Origin: Streptomyces koelreuteriae
GTDB taxonomy: Bacteria > Actinomycetota > Actinomycetes > Streptomycetales > Streptomycetaceae
Length of the DNA stretch: 64,000 nucleotides
Direction of reading: 5' to 3'
Assembly (NCBI RefSeq): GCF_018604545.1
Contig: NZ_CP075896.1
Coordinates: forward strand, 682,001-746,000
This document shows positions 46,175 to 54,998 of this stretch, piece by piece (the first letter of the stretch is position 1; every line of letters begins with the position of its first letter). The position numbers and the translations under genes are program-made. Below the pieces are notes generated by a model that worked only from the letters and a program-made list of their open reading frames with translations, searched no databases and had not been told where the DNA came from.

Positions 46175-47244
46175 TCGACCGTGTTGCCCCAGAGCTCGGG
46201 GTCGTCGACGTTGTCCTTCGTGACCAGCGGCGCGGGCAGCTGGTCCTCCAGGATGCCGCTGGGCAGCTTCACGATCGTCGAGTCGTGGTCGGTCGGGCCG
46301 GGCTTGAACGTCTTTCCCTGCATCGCCGCCTTGATGTAGTACATGCCGTACTTGGCGTAGGCGTCGGCGGGCTGGGAGACGGTCGCGTCGATCTCGCCCT
46401 TGCGGATCGCGTCGAACTCCTGCGGGATGCCGTCGTTCGAGACGATGGTGATGTGGCCCGACTGCCCGGCCTTCTTCAGCATGCCCTTGGACTTGAGGGT
46501 CTGGAGGGTGGGCGCGAGGTAGACGCCGCCCGCCTGCATATAGATGCCCTTGATGTCGGGGTTGGCGTTGAGGAGGGTGTCGAGCTTCGAGGCCGCCGCG
46601 TCGGACTCCCACTTGGCGGGGATCTCCAGGACCTTGAGCTCGGGGAAGTTCTTCTTCACGCAGGCGCGGAACGCCTCGGAGCGGTCGCGGCCGTTGACCG
46701 AGGCGAGGTCGCCCATGATCTGCACGACCTTGCCCGAGGTGATGTGCTCGCCGAGGTACTGGCAGGCCTTCTCGCCGTACGCCACGTTGTTCGCGCGGAC
46801 CACCATCGCGACCTTGCCCTTGTCGGGCGCCACGTCCACGGCGACGACCGGCACGCCCTTGCGCTCGGCCTGGTCGAGGCCCGCCTCGATGGCGGCGCTG
46901 TCCAGCGGGGCGACGACCAGGCCCTCGACGCCCTGGTTGAGCTGGTTGTTGATGTCGGTGATCTGCTGCGAGGGGTCGCTGTTGGAGTTGACGGTCTTCA
47001 TCGCGTCCACGCCCTCGGCCTTCGCCATCCTGGGCACGTAGTCGTTGTACGACTGCCAGAACGGCGAAGTCAGCAGGGGCAGGACGACCCCGACCTTGCC
47101 GCTGCCGTCGCCGCCGCCGGCACCCGAGGCGCCGGTGTCCTTGGTACTGCCGCACGCGGCGAGCACCAGGGAGGCGCCGGCGGCCAGCGCCACCGCGCCG
47201 ACGATCCGGGACCTGTTCCGCTTCCGCACTGTGCTTCCGGGCAT
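46171..47244 (-). CDS. CUT2 sugar-binding lipoprotein (probable L-fucose)
   Basis: A 357-residue substrate-binding protein. The lipobox LVLAAC is at Cys31 with a Gly-rich linker. The ribose-type periplasmic-binding domain (peripla_BP_4) contains VGVVLPLLTSPFWQSY, ITDINNQLNQGVEGLVVAPLD and VSNDGIPQEFDAIRKG. It captures sugar outside the membrane for the permease and ATPase encoded next. ATG 47244 has GGAG 9 nt upstream. It is the first gene of the fuc operon, divergent from the GntR regulator across 166 bp with two operators. Confidence 0.87.
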   Translation of the reverse strand: MPGSTVRKRNRSRIVGAVALAAGASLVLAACGSTKDTGASGAGGGDGSGKVGVVLPLLTSPFWQSYNDYVPRMAKAEGVDAMKTVNSNSDPSQQITDINNQLNQGVEGLVVAPLDSAAIEAGLDQAERKGVPVVAVDVAPDKGKVAMVVRANNVAYGEKACQYLGEHITSGKVVQIMGDLASVNGRDRSEAFRACVKKNFPELKVLEIPAKWESDAAASKLDTLLNANPDIKGIYMQAGGVYLAPTLQTLKSKGMLKKAGQSGHITIVSNDGIPQEFDAIRKGEIDATVSQPADAYAKYGMYYIKAAMQGKTFKPGPTDHDSTIVKLPSGILEDQLPAPLVTKDNVDDPELWGNTVE

Positions 47245-47289
47245 CTGAGGGGGCTCCCATCGACCGGTGTTCGAGCAGATGCCCGCATA

Positions 47290-47302
47290 CTTATCAGACC
47301 AC
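47290..47302. promoter_or_regulatory. GntR half-conserved operator at the fuc operon promoter
   Basis: CTTATCAGACCAC, on the minus strand GTGGTC-T-GATAAG, keeps one arm of the full palindrome at 47354. It overlaps a TAAGTA -10-like element reading toward the binding-protein gene, so a bound repressor would block the operon. Confidence 0.5.
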
Positions 47303-47353
47303 TCCCCCGTCGGAACACCCTGCGGAGGCACATTTTCGCGCTCCGGGCTCATA

Positions 47354-47366
47354 GTGGTCCGACCAC
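47354..47366. promoter_or_regulatory. FadR-type GntR operator, GTGGTC-C-GACCAC
   Basis: A perfect 13-bp palindrome with the TGGTC-n-GACCA core known for FadR-subfamily regulators. It lies 45 bp before the GntR start and just upstream of a TTAGACT -10-like stretch (47375-47381), pointing to autoregulation. Confidence 0.7.
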
Positions 47367-47410
47367 CTCGCTGGTTAGACTGCGCCGGAGCCTGTGATCG
47401 GAGGAACGGC

Positions 47411-48115
47411 GTGGACGACGAGACGGCCCCGCAGAAGGGCACCGTGACGCAGCGCGCCATCGAGCGGATCAAGGCGATGATCGGCGAGGGCCGGCTGGAG
47501 CCGGGCCAGCGGCTGCCGACCGAGCGCGATCTGGCCGCCCAGCTGGGCATGTCCCGCAGCTCGATGCGGGAGGCGATCCGCGCGCTCACGGTGCTGGGCG
47601 TGCTGGAGGCCCGGCACGGGTCGGGCATCTACGTCACCCAGCTGGAGGCCGGGGACCTGCTGGAGACGTTCGGTGTCGTGGCGGACCTCTCGCGCGGCCC
47701 GCGTCTGGTGGAGCTGCTGGAGATCCGGCGGATCCTGGAGTCGACGGCGACCGCACTGGCCGCCGCCCGGATCAGCGACGACCAGCTGGCCGAGGTCGAG
47801 AAGCACCTCGCGGCGATGAACGCCACGGACGATCCGGAGGAGATCCTCGCCCACGACCTGGCTTTCCACCGGGAGATCGCGGCGGCGGCGGGCAACGAGA
47901 CCATGGCCGCGATCCTGGAGGGCCTGTCCTCACGGACGTTCCGCGCCCGCGTCTGGCGCGGCTACCAGGAGGAGGGCGCCTTCGAACGCACCCGCCGCGA
48001 ACACGCCGCGATCCACCGCGCCCTGGCCGCCCACGACCCGGAGGCGGCCCGCGCGGCGGCGGCCGCGCACGTGGGCGAGGTGGAGGAGTGGCTGCGGACG
48101 CAGCTCGGGTCTTGA
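47411..48115 (+). CDS. FadR-subfamily GntR regulator of the fuc operon
   Basis: A 234-residue regulator. The winged HTH spans about 15-75 (QRLPTERDLAAQLGMSRSSMREAIRALTVLGVLEARHGSGIYV). The all-helical FCD effector domain (about 90-225) carries the usual Asp and His metal residues in AHDLAFHREI and REHAAIHRAL. GTG 47411 follows GGAGG. Being divergent from the fucose transporter with matching operators, it is probably a repressor released by a pathway intermediate such as L-fuconate or its keto product. Confidence 0.87.
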   Translation: MDDETAPQKGTVTQRAIERIKAMIGEGRLEPGQRLPTERDLAAQLGMSRSSMREAIRALTVLGVLEARHGSGIYVTQLEAGDLLETFGVVADLSRGPRLVELLEIRRILESTATALAAARISDDQLAEVEKHLAAMNATDDPEEILAHDLAFHREIAAAAGNETMAAILEGLSSRTFRARVWRGYQEEGAFERTRREHAAIHRALAAHDPEAARAAAAAHVGEVEEWLRTQLGS

Positions 48116-48128
48116 GCCGTGTCCGCCG

Positions 48129-48602
48129 CTACTTGAACTGGCCGGGCCGGTAGTCGCCCGCCGGCTGCTCCAGCATGACGTTCAGCCGGTTCGCGGTGTT
48201 CATGAAGCCGATCAGGGTCACGAGGGCGGCGAGTTGCTCCTCGTCGTAGTGCTTGGCGGCCCGCTCCCAGACGGCGTCCGGGACACCGCCCGCCCCGTCC
48301 GCGATACGGGTCCCCTGCTCCGCCAGTTCCAGCGCGGCCCGCTCGGCCTCGGTGAACACGGTGGCCTCACGCCAGGCCGCGACCAGATGGAGTCGTACGG
48401 AGCTCTCGCCCGCGGCAGTCGCCTCCTTGGTGTGCATGTCGATGCAGACCGCGCAGCCGTTGATCTGGCTCACACGGAGCGAGACCAGCTCCCGGGTGGC
48501 GGCCGGCAGCGGGGACTCCACGACCAGCCGCCCCAGGGCGGTGAACTGCTTGATGACCTTGCCCGCACTCGGGAGGGCGAAGACGTCCAGACGCGCGCTC
48601 AT
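48129..48602 (-). CDS. AhpD-like carboxymuconolactone decarboxylase family protein
   Basis: A 157-residue alkylhydroperoxidase-like protein. SQINGCAVCIDMHTKEA (about 46-62) gives Cys50-x2-Cys53 and His57, the redox centre of AhpD-type proteins. A C-terminal motif LIGFMNTANRLNVM completes the CMD fold. Such proteins reduce peroxides or act as CMD-type enzymes. GAGGAG lies 7 nt before ATG 48602. It sits between the fuc and N-glycan operons and has no clear link to either. Confidence 0.82.
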   Translation of the reverse strand: MSARLDVFALPSAGKVIKQFTALGRLVVESPLPAATRELVSLRVSQINGCAVCIDMHTKEATAAGESSVRLHLVAAWREATVFTEAERAALELAEQGTRIADGAGGVPDAVWERAAKHYDEEQLAALVTLIGFMNTANRLNVMLEQPAGDYRPGQFK

Positions 48603-48679
48603 GGTGAGCTCCTCTGTCGTTGTCGTTTCGCGTACACCCCTATGAGTCGGCGGCTCACCACGATGTGACATCGACAGTT

Positions 48680-48693
48680 GTGACCTGCGTCAC
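48680..48693. promoter_or_regulatory. GTGAC-CTGC-GTCAC palindrome upstream of the AhpD-like gene
   Basis: A 14-bp perfect dyad, accompanied by another TGTGACA at 48664-48670, in the 94 bp between the AhpD-like start and the GH38 stop. It could be an operator for the AhpD-like gene. Confidence 0.35.
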
Positions 48694-48696
48694 CGA

Positions 48697-51600
48697 CTAT
48701 CCGCGTCGCAGCCGCAGCGTCACCAGCTCGAACGGGCGCAGCCGCACCGCGATCCGCCCGTCCCGGACCTCCGGTGCCGTCGCATCCGCCAGCGGACGCT
48801 CCAGCAGGTCCGTCACCGCGACACCCGCGACCTCGAAGCCGGCCGTGAGCGTGGCCCGCACCCGGCCGCCGAATGCCTCGTGGAACCGGACGACGACGTC
48901 CCCGCTGCCGTCGTCGGCGAGCTTCACCGCCGTGACGACCACCGCGTCCTGGTCGGCCGTCACCAGCGGCGCCACCTCTCCGGCACCGGTGAGCCGCCGC
49001 TCCGGCACGTTGATCCGCCAGCCCTCGCGCACCGCGTCGGCGATGCCCGCGCCCGGCACCAGCGCGTGCCGGAAGCGGTGGACGCCCTGGTCGGTCTCGG
49101 GGTCGGGGAAACGCGGGGCGCGCAGCAGAGAGACACGGACGGTGGTGGTCGTACCGCCGTCGCCGTCGGTGCGGACCGTGCGGGTCACGTCGTGGCCGTA
49201 CGTCGAGTCGTTGACGAGGGCGACGCCCCAGCCGGGTTCCTCCAGATGGAGGAAGCGGTGGTTGCACGCCTCGAACTTGGCGGCCTCCCAGGAGGTGTTG
49301 GTGTGGGTGGGCCGGTGGAAGTGCCCGAACTGGGTCTCGGACGCGTACCGTTCGGCGTGCACATCGAGCGGGAAGGCGAGCTTGAGGAACTTCTCCGTCT
49401 CGTGCCAGTCGACCTCCGTGTCCACCGTCAGCCGCCGCTCCCCCGGCGCGAGGGACAGCAGCTGGGTGACGCGGGAGGCGCCGAAGGTCCGTACGACCCG
49501 GACCCCGTCCCCGTCCGGGGCGACCTCGTCCGCGTCGGTGAGGTCCGTGACCGTGTTGCGGTAGAACTCGTCGACGTCCCAGGCGTCCCACATGTTCGGG
49601 AAGTCGGGGTGGAGCTGGAGGAGGTTCGCGGCCCGGCCCGGGGCGACGGTCTCGCGGTCGGCTTCGATGTCGTACACGGACGTCACGAGCCCTCGGGCGT
49701 CGATCTCGACGCGGAGCAGGCCGTTGCCCAGGACGAATCCGCCCTCGGCGCGCGGGGACAGCTCCGCCGGGCTGGGCGGAAGCTCGGCACCGGCACCGCC
49801 GGCGGGGATCCCGGCCCGGCTGTGGGGTGCCGAGTTGAAAACGAGGTCGAGCGTCCCGTCCCCCGCGAGGGCCCGCTGAGCGGCGTCGATGATGCCGGAC
49901 AGCTCCTCGGCGACCCTCTCGTAGGTCCGCCGGGCCTCGCGGTGCACCCAGGCGATGGACGAGCCGGGCAGGATGTCGTGGAACTGGTGCAGCAGCACCG
50001 TCTTCCAGATGCGGTCCAGGTCCTCGTAGGGGTAGGGGAAGCCGGTGCGTACGGCCGCCGTGGCCGCCCACAGTTCGGCGTCCCGGAGCAGGTGCTCGCT
50101 GCGGCGGTTGCCCTGCTTGGTCTTGGCCTGGCTGGTGAGGGTGGCGCGGTGGAGTTCGAGGTAGAGCTCGCCGACCCAGACGGGCGGTTCGGGATACTCG
50201 GCCGCGGCCTTCGCGAAGAACTCCGCCGGGGTCTCCCAGGTCACCGTCGCCGCGCCCTCGAGGTCCCGCAGCCGGGCCGCCTTGGCGACCATCTCACGGG
50301 TCGTGCCGCCGCCTCCGTCGCCCCAGCCGGTGGGCGCGAGGGAGTGACGGGCGACGCCCTTGTCCTTGAAGTTGCGGGCGGCGTGGGCGATCTCGCTGCC
50401 CTTCATGGAGCAGTTGTAGGTGTCGACGGGCGGGAAGTGCGTGAAGATCCGGGTGCCGTCGATGCCCTCCCACCGGAAAGTATGGTGCGGGAACTTGTTC
50501 GTCTGGGACCAGCTGATCTTCTGCGTCAGCAGGTACTTGGAGCCCGCCGCCTTGATGATCTGCGGCAGTCCGGCGGCGAAGCCGAAGGTGTCGGGCAGCC
50601 AGGCCTCGTCGTTCTCGATGCCGAACTCGTCGAGGAAGAACCGCTTGCCGTGCACGAACTGCCGGGCCATCGCCTCCGAGCCCGGCATGTTGGTGTCCGA
50701 CTCCACCCACATACCGCCGGCCGGTACGAACCGTCCGTCGGCCACGGACTTCTTCACCCGGGCCCACACCTCGGGCCGGTGTTCCTTCACCCACGCCCAC
50801 TGCTGCGCCTGCGACATGGCGAAGACGAACTCCGGCTCGTCGTCGAGCAGGGCGGTCATGTTGGACGTCGTCCGGGCCACCTTGCGCACGGTCTCGCGCA
50901 GCGGCCACAGCCACGCCGAGTCGATGTGGGCGTGGCCGACGGCGCTGATGCGGTGGGCGGAGGGCGCGGCGGGCGCGGCGAGCACGTCGGTGAGGCGGGA
51001 ACGGGCCCGGTCCGCCGTGCCGCCGATGTCCTGGAGGTCGAGGGCGTCGAGGGCCGAGTCGACCGCCCGGAGGATCTCCCAGCGGCGGGCCGACTCCACC
51101 GGCAGCTCGGCCATCAGCTCGCCGAGCACCTCCAGATCGATCACGAGCTGCCACACCGTCTCGTCGAGAACGGCCAGGTCCATGCGGGCGAGGGTGTACT
51201 GCGGTTCGCTGCCCGCGGTCTCCTTGTCGCCCAGTTGCGTGGGCAGGAAGGGGTGGTAGTCGAGGATGACGGGGTTGGAGGCGGCCTCGATGTGCAGGCG
51301 CACCTGCTCGCCGCCCTCGACGGGGGCGCCGATGCGCACCCACTGGTTGCGCGGGTTGAGGCCCTTCACCGGGGTGCCGTCGGGCCGGTAGACGAGGCCC
51401 TCGCACTGGAAGCCGGGCATGTTCTCGTCGAAGCCCAGGTCGAGGATCGCCTCGACGGTCTTCCCGGCCCACTCCTCGGGGACGGTGCCGGTGACGCGGA
51501 ACCAGCTGGTGCCCCAGGGAGCACCCCAGCGGGCGCCCGCCTCGATGGACTCGGGCTCGGCCGCGAGTCCCTCGGCGACCGGCACCGGTTCGCCGGGCGC

Positions 51601-51711
51601 GTGCCACACCGCCACCTCCAGCGGCACGGACTCGGGGTACACGGCGGGGCGGACACGCTCGTCGAGGACGCGCTTGAGGCGGGCTTCGACCAGGCTGCGG
51701 TCGTCATGCAT
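48697..51711 (-). CDS. GH38 alpha-mannosidase, cytosolic
   Basis: A 1004-residue class II alpha-mannosidase. After a ~250-residue N-terminal beta domain the catalytic barrel shows VGHAHIDSAWLWP (His260, His262, Asp264 for metal), GMWVESDTNMPG (about 333-344) and WLPDTFGF with the nucleophile Asp374. Later beta domains complete the family layout. There is no signal peptide, so it should act in the cytoplasm on imported oligomannosides, cleaving alpha-linked mannose. GGGAG precedes ATG 51711. It is the last gene of the LacI-controlled operon. Confidence 0.9.
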   Translation of the reverse strand: MHDDRSLVEARLKRVLDERVRPAVYPESVPLEVAVWHAPGEPVPVAEGLAAEPESIEAGARWGAPWGTSWFRVTGTVPEEWAGKTVEAILDLGFDENMPGFQCEGLVYRPDGTPVKGLNPRNQWVRIGAPVEGGEQVRLHIEAASNPVILDYHPFLPTQLGDKETAGSEPQYTLARMDLAVLDETVWQLVIDLEVLGELMAELPVESARRWEILRAVDSALDALDLQDIGGTADRARSRLTDVLAAPAAPSAHRISAVGHAHIDSAWLWPLRETVRKVARTTSNMTALLDDEPEFVFAMSQAQQWAWVKEHRPEVWARVKKSVADGRFVPAGGMWVESDTNMPGSEAMARQFVHGKRFFLDEFGIENDEAWLPDTFGFAAGLPQIIKAAGSKYLLTQKISWSQTNKFPHHTFRWEGIDGTRIFTHFPPVDTYNCSMKGSEIAHAARNFKDKGVARHSLAPTGWGDGGGGTTREMVAKAARLRDLEGAATVTWETPAEFFAKAAAEYPEPPVWVGELYLELHRATLTSQAKTKQGNRRSEHLLRDAELWAATAAVRTGFPYPYEDLDRIWKTVLLHQFHDILPGSSIAWVHREARRTYERVAEELSGIIDAAQRALAGDGTLDLVFNSAPHSRAGIPAGGAGAELPPSPAELSPRAEGGFVLGNGLLRVEIDARGLVTSVYDIEADRETVAPGRAANLLQLHPDFPNMWDAWDVDEFYRNTVTDLTDADEVAPDGDGVRVVRTFGASRVTQLLSLAPGERRLTVDTEVDWHETEKFLKLAFPLDVHAERYASETQFGHFHRPTHTNTSWEAAKFEACNHRFLHLEEPGWGVALVNDSTYGHDVTRTVRTDGDGGTTTTVRVSLLRAPRFPDPETDQGVHRFRHALVPGAGIADAVREGWRINVPERRLTGAGEVAPLVTADQDAVVVTAVKLADDGSGDVVVRFHEAFGGRVRATLTAGFEVAGVAVTDLLERPLADATAPEVRDGRIAVRLRPFELVTLRLRRG

Positions 51712-51734
51712 GCGGAATGCTCCCTAGGGGGTCG

Positions 51735-53714
51735 TTACCAGGGGTGGGTCAGGGAAACGGGCGCCGACGAGGTGTAGAGCTCCCCCACGGCACGCAGTTC
51801 GAACCGTGCCGCCCGCTCGCCCTGTTCGGGCTTCAGTCCGGCGACGAAGAACGCGCGCTGGCAGGTGCCGCCGAGGAAGCGCCGGGTGCCGTCCGGGAGA
51901 ACGCGGTGCAGGGTGTGGTGGCGTACCTCGCCGGGGGCAGGGTCCCAGGCGAGGCGCAGGTCGCCGCCGGACGCGGCCGTCACGCGGAACCCGGTCGGCG
52001 AGACGGGTCTGCGGATTGCGTCCCGGACCGCGATGCCGCCCAGCCGCCATGTCACGGGCCCGTCGGTCGCGGTGAGCCGCACGCCGAGTGAGTGGACGGT
52101 CCCGGTCAGGCCGGTGAGTCGTACGGTCGACGTCTGCCACGCCTGGCCCGAGTCCACGGGCAGATACGTATACGAGCCCGGCTCACCGGTCGCCACCGCC
52201 AGTTCGATCCGCACGGCGCCCGCGTCGGTCCGATGCGTCAGCTCGACCACCGTGTCGCCACCGATCGGCAGCCGCGTCTCATACACCTCCACCACCGTGG
52301 GCGCGTCCAGTTCACCGTCCACCAGCACGCTGCTCCCACCGCGCCACGCGTCCGCGAAGTCGAAGCCGACAGCGGGGCGTCGCCCCTCCGTGCGCACCAC
52401 CCACCGCCGGGACGGCAGCCGGTCCTGGAGGCCGAGGTGGTTCCAGGGCGCGTCCGAGGTCACGGCACCGTCCTCGTACCACCGCAGCCCGTGCCCGGTG
52501 TTGAACACGCTCGCGAACGGAACCGACGTGACCGTGGAGCGGTCGGCGACGGACACGGCGGGTGCCCGCCAGCTGTCCGTGCCGTCGGGCCGGGACGGGT
52601 CGAGGGAGCGGCCGGTCCAGAACCGGTCGTCGGCGGCGTGGAAGGCGGCCGGACCGCGCTGGTCGGCGGGCAGATGGTTGCGCGTCCACTCGGGCCGGTA
52701 GAGGCCGATCGACGCGATGTGCGCCTTGTCCTTCGGCACGATCGCGTCCCACCGCACGGAGGAGTTCCAGCCGTTGGCCTCCACGTCGACGCCCGCCCAC
52801 AACTCATGGCGGCTGCGCCCCAGTTGCTCGGCCCGCCGCCCCGAGGAGACCAGGCTGCTCGCCGACCAGCGGAAGTCGACGAACATGTCGTCCGCGGTCC
52901 GGAAGAACGGCTCGTTCTGCCCGTTGAGCGCCCCCTGCCAGCTCACCGTGCCGTTCACGGTCATCGCGTCGTACCAGGTGACCCGCTGCCCCTTGGCCGC
53001 CGCGAGTGACTTCAGCTCCCGCATGAAGCTCAGCATGTCCGCGCCGAGGGCGGCGTCCCCGCCCCCGGTCTCGGCGTTGACGAACCAGCCGTCGAACCCG
53101 TACGCCTCGGCGACCTCGACCAGCCGCGCGGCGAGCGGATGACGCCCGGCGGTGTCCTTCTGCACCAGGTCGCGGGTCCAGCGCAGTTGTCCGCCGTAGG
53201 CGACGGGCGGCAGGAAGACATTGCCGAGGACGGGCACGCCGTGCCGGTGGGCGGCGTCGACGATCGGCGCGTTCGGGGCGAGGATCAGGCCCTCGCCCGA
53301 GGAGCCGCCCCAGAAGACCAGCTCGTCGATGTAGGCCCAGTGGGTGAGGGCGTAGTAGTCGGCGGTGGCCGAGCCCTGGGAGGGGTTGCTCGCGGTGGGC
53401 CCGAAGGAGACCAGGGACTGGATGCGGGCCTGGCCGGCGCGGGCGGTCGGGTTGGCGGGGGCCGGGGTGAAGCGGGCGGCCAGGGGCACGGACGCGGCGT
53501 TGAAGGCGAGGTCCGGGTCGGTGTCGGCGCGCCAGGACTTCAGGCCGCGCCAGGTGATGCCGGGGCCCGGAGTGCCGGACGGGAGGGAGTCCGGGTACCA
53601 GTAGGAGGCGTACGGCTGGGTCGCGGCGGCTTTCGGGGCTGCCGTGGCCTGCGGTGAGGGGAACAGGGCGGCCGCGGCGCCGGCGAGCAGGACGGTGCGT
53701 CTGGTGGGTGTCAC
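51735..53714 (-). CDS. GH85 endo-beta-N-acetylglucosaminidase (ENGase), Tat-exported
   Basis: A 659-residue enzyme with a twin-arginine-like leader (TPTRRTVLLAGAAAALF, 2-18; cleavage near ATAA). The GH85 barrel spans about 45-360; FDGWFVNAETGG holds Asn213 and Glu215, the N-x-E pair that sets the oxazoline mechanism, and Tyr248 (VTWYDAM) is also conserved. A galactose-binding-like beta domain and a C-terminal Fn3-like region follow. It cuts the GlcNAc-GlcNAc core bond of N-glycans, freeing the oligosaccharide from protein. GTG start overlaps the GH5 stop (GTGA). Confidence 0.88.
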   Translation of the reverse strand: MTPTRRTVLLAGAAAALFPSPQATAAPKAAATQPYASYWYPDSLPSGTPGPGITWRGLKSWRADTDPDLAFNAASVPLAARFTPAPANPTARAGQARIQSLVSFGPTASNPSQGSATADYYALTHWAYIDELVFWGGSSGEGLILAPNAPIVDAAHRHGVPVLGNVFLPPVAYGGQLRWTRDLVQKDTAGRHPLAARLVEVAEAYGFDGWFVNAETGGGDAALGADMLSFMRELKSLAAAKGQRVTWYDAMTVNGTVSWQGALNGQNEPFFRTADDMFVDFRWSASSLVSSGRRAEQLGRSRHELWAGVDVEANGWNSSVRWDAIVPKDKAHIASIGLYRPEWTRNHLPADQRGPAAFHAADDRFWTGRSLDPSRPDGTDSWRAPAVSVADRSTVTSVPFASVFNTGHGLRWYEDGAVTSDAPWNHLGLQDRLPSRRWVVRTEGRRPAVGFDFADAWRGGSSVLVDGELDAPTVVEVYETRLPIGGDTVVELTHRTDAGAVRIELAVATGEPGSYTYLPVDSGQAWQTSTVRLTGLTGTVHSLGVRLTATDGPVTWRLGGIAVRDAIRRPVSPTGFRVTAASGGDLRLAWDPAPGEVRHHTLHRVLPDGTRRFLGGTCQRAFFVAGLKPEQGERAARFELRAVGELYTSSAPVSLTHPW

Positions 53715-54967
53715 GAGCGGGTGCCTCCTGGTGGGTGGGGAAGTACCTGGTCGGGAGTGACGACCTCGGTGATGCCGCGCGCGGCCAGGTGTTCCCGGTC
53801 GGCGGCGAGCGTGTCGAGGACGGTGGTGGGGCGGGCTCCGTCGGCGACCAGCCGGAAGAAGGCGTCGAATACGGGACCGCCGGGGGCGCAGAGCGAACGG
53901 ACGGCGGGGTCGGCCGGGACGACCAGCGCCGTCGTACGAGCCGGGGGCGCCTGCGACGGCTCGCGCGCCGCCCGTTCCAGCACCCTGGCCATGTCCTTCG
54001 GTTTACGGTCGTTGGTCAGCAGGCCGAGTCCGTACTCCAGTTCCGGGAAGTCGGCCAGGTCGCGGGAGACGTCGTGGGAGCACCACCAGGTGATGCCCCA
54101 CAGTCCGGGGCAGTCCAGGGCGTTCGCCACGGTGGCCTCGGTGAAGGCGGCGGCGTGCTCGGCCGGGACCAGGGGTGCGGGGGCGCCGACCTCCTGGAGC
54201 CAGACCGGCCGGTGCGGGTCGTCGGCCCAGGCCTTGCTCAGCTCGACGAGGTAGGCGGCGTGGTGCTCGGCGGGGACGGAGGTACGGCCGTGGCGCTGGG
54301 CGGTGCCGTTGAAGACCCAGGAGTGCACGGCCGTGACGGCACCGTGCCGGGCGGCCTGGCCCGGGGTGAAGGGCTGGTCGTCCTGGTACCAGGTGGCGTC
54401 GTACTCGGCGTGCAGATGCAGCCGGCCCGGGGCGCCCTCCTCGCAGGCGGCGAGCATACGCGCGAGCCAGGTGTCGATCTCGTCGGAGGTGGCCCGGTCG
54501 GGGTCCGGATGGGGGCCGGAGGAGAACTGGTTGACCTCGTTGCCGAGGGTCATGCCGATGAAGTTGGGCCGGTCGGCGAGGGCGGCGGCGAGGGTGCGCA
54601 GCAGCTTCTCCTGGCCGTCGAGCACGTCCGGGTCGGTGAAGAGGTTGCGCCGGTGCCAGGTCCGGGTCCAGGCGGGCAGGAAGTCGAAGCTGCTCAAGTG
54701 CCCCTGGAGGCCGTCCACGTTGACGTCGAGGCCGCGTTCGGCGGCGGCGTCGGCCAGCGCGACGAGCTGTTCGACGGCCCGGGGGCGGATCAGCGTGCGG
54801 TTGGGCTGGAAGTACGGCCACAGCGGGAAGACGCGGATGTGGTCGACGCCGAGCGCGGCGATCGAGTCCAGGTCGGCGCGGACGGAGTCGAGGTCGAAGT
54901 CGAGCCAGTGGTGGAACCACCCTTCGCTGGGGGTGTAGTTGACGCCGAAGCGCACGGCAGAAGGCAT
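53711..54967 (-). CDS. GH5 (GH5_18-like) beta-mannosidase, cytosolic
   Basis: A 418-residue TIM-barrel glycosidase with GH-A clan sites. Acid/base Glu144 is in MTLGNEVNQ and nucleophile Glu259 in VWLQEVGAP. WCSHD near 310 and RVFPLWPYFQPN (45-56) fit GH5_18, whose studied members split the Man-beta-1,4-GlcNAc core disaccharide of N-glycans in Bifidobacterium. There is no signal peptide, so it works on imported glycan. The subfamily call is by resemblance plus context. ATG 54967 follows AAGGA. It is coupled to the GH85 gene by overlap. Confidence 0.72.
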   Translation of the reverse strand: MPSAVRFGVNYTPSEGWFHHWLDFDLDSVRADLDSIAALGVDHIRVFPLWPYFQPNRTLIRPRAVEQLVALADAAAERGLDVNVDGLQGHLSSFDFLPAWTRTWHRRNLFTDPDVLDGQEKLLRTLAAALADRPNFIGMTLGNEVNQFSSGPHPDPDRATSDEIDTWLARMLAACEEGAPGRLHLHAEYDATWYQDDQPFTPGQAARHGAVTAVHSWVFNGTAQRHGRTSVPAEHHAAYLVELSKAWADDPHRPVWLQEVGAPAPLVPAEHAAAFTEATVANALDCPGLWGITWWCSHDVSRDLADFPELEYGLGLLTNDRKPKDMARVLERAAREPSQAPPARTTALVVPADPAVRSLCAPGGPVFDAFFRLVADGARPTTVLDTLAADREHLAARGITEVVTPDQVLPHPPGGTRS

Positions 54968-54998
54968 GGGGGTCCGGTCCTTGCGTTCGGGGGGAGGT

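Noticed and set aside
48880..51777. A 965-codon open frame on the plus strand opposite the GH38 gene
   Set aside because: It has no recognisable domain, is Gly/Val/Asp/Arg-biased as expected for the antisense frame of high-GC genes, and GH38 motifs on the other strand are unmistakable.
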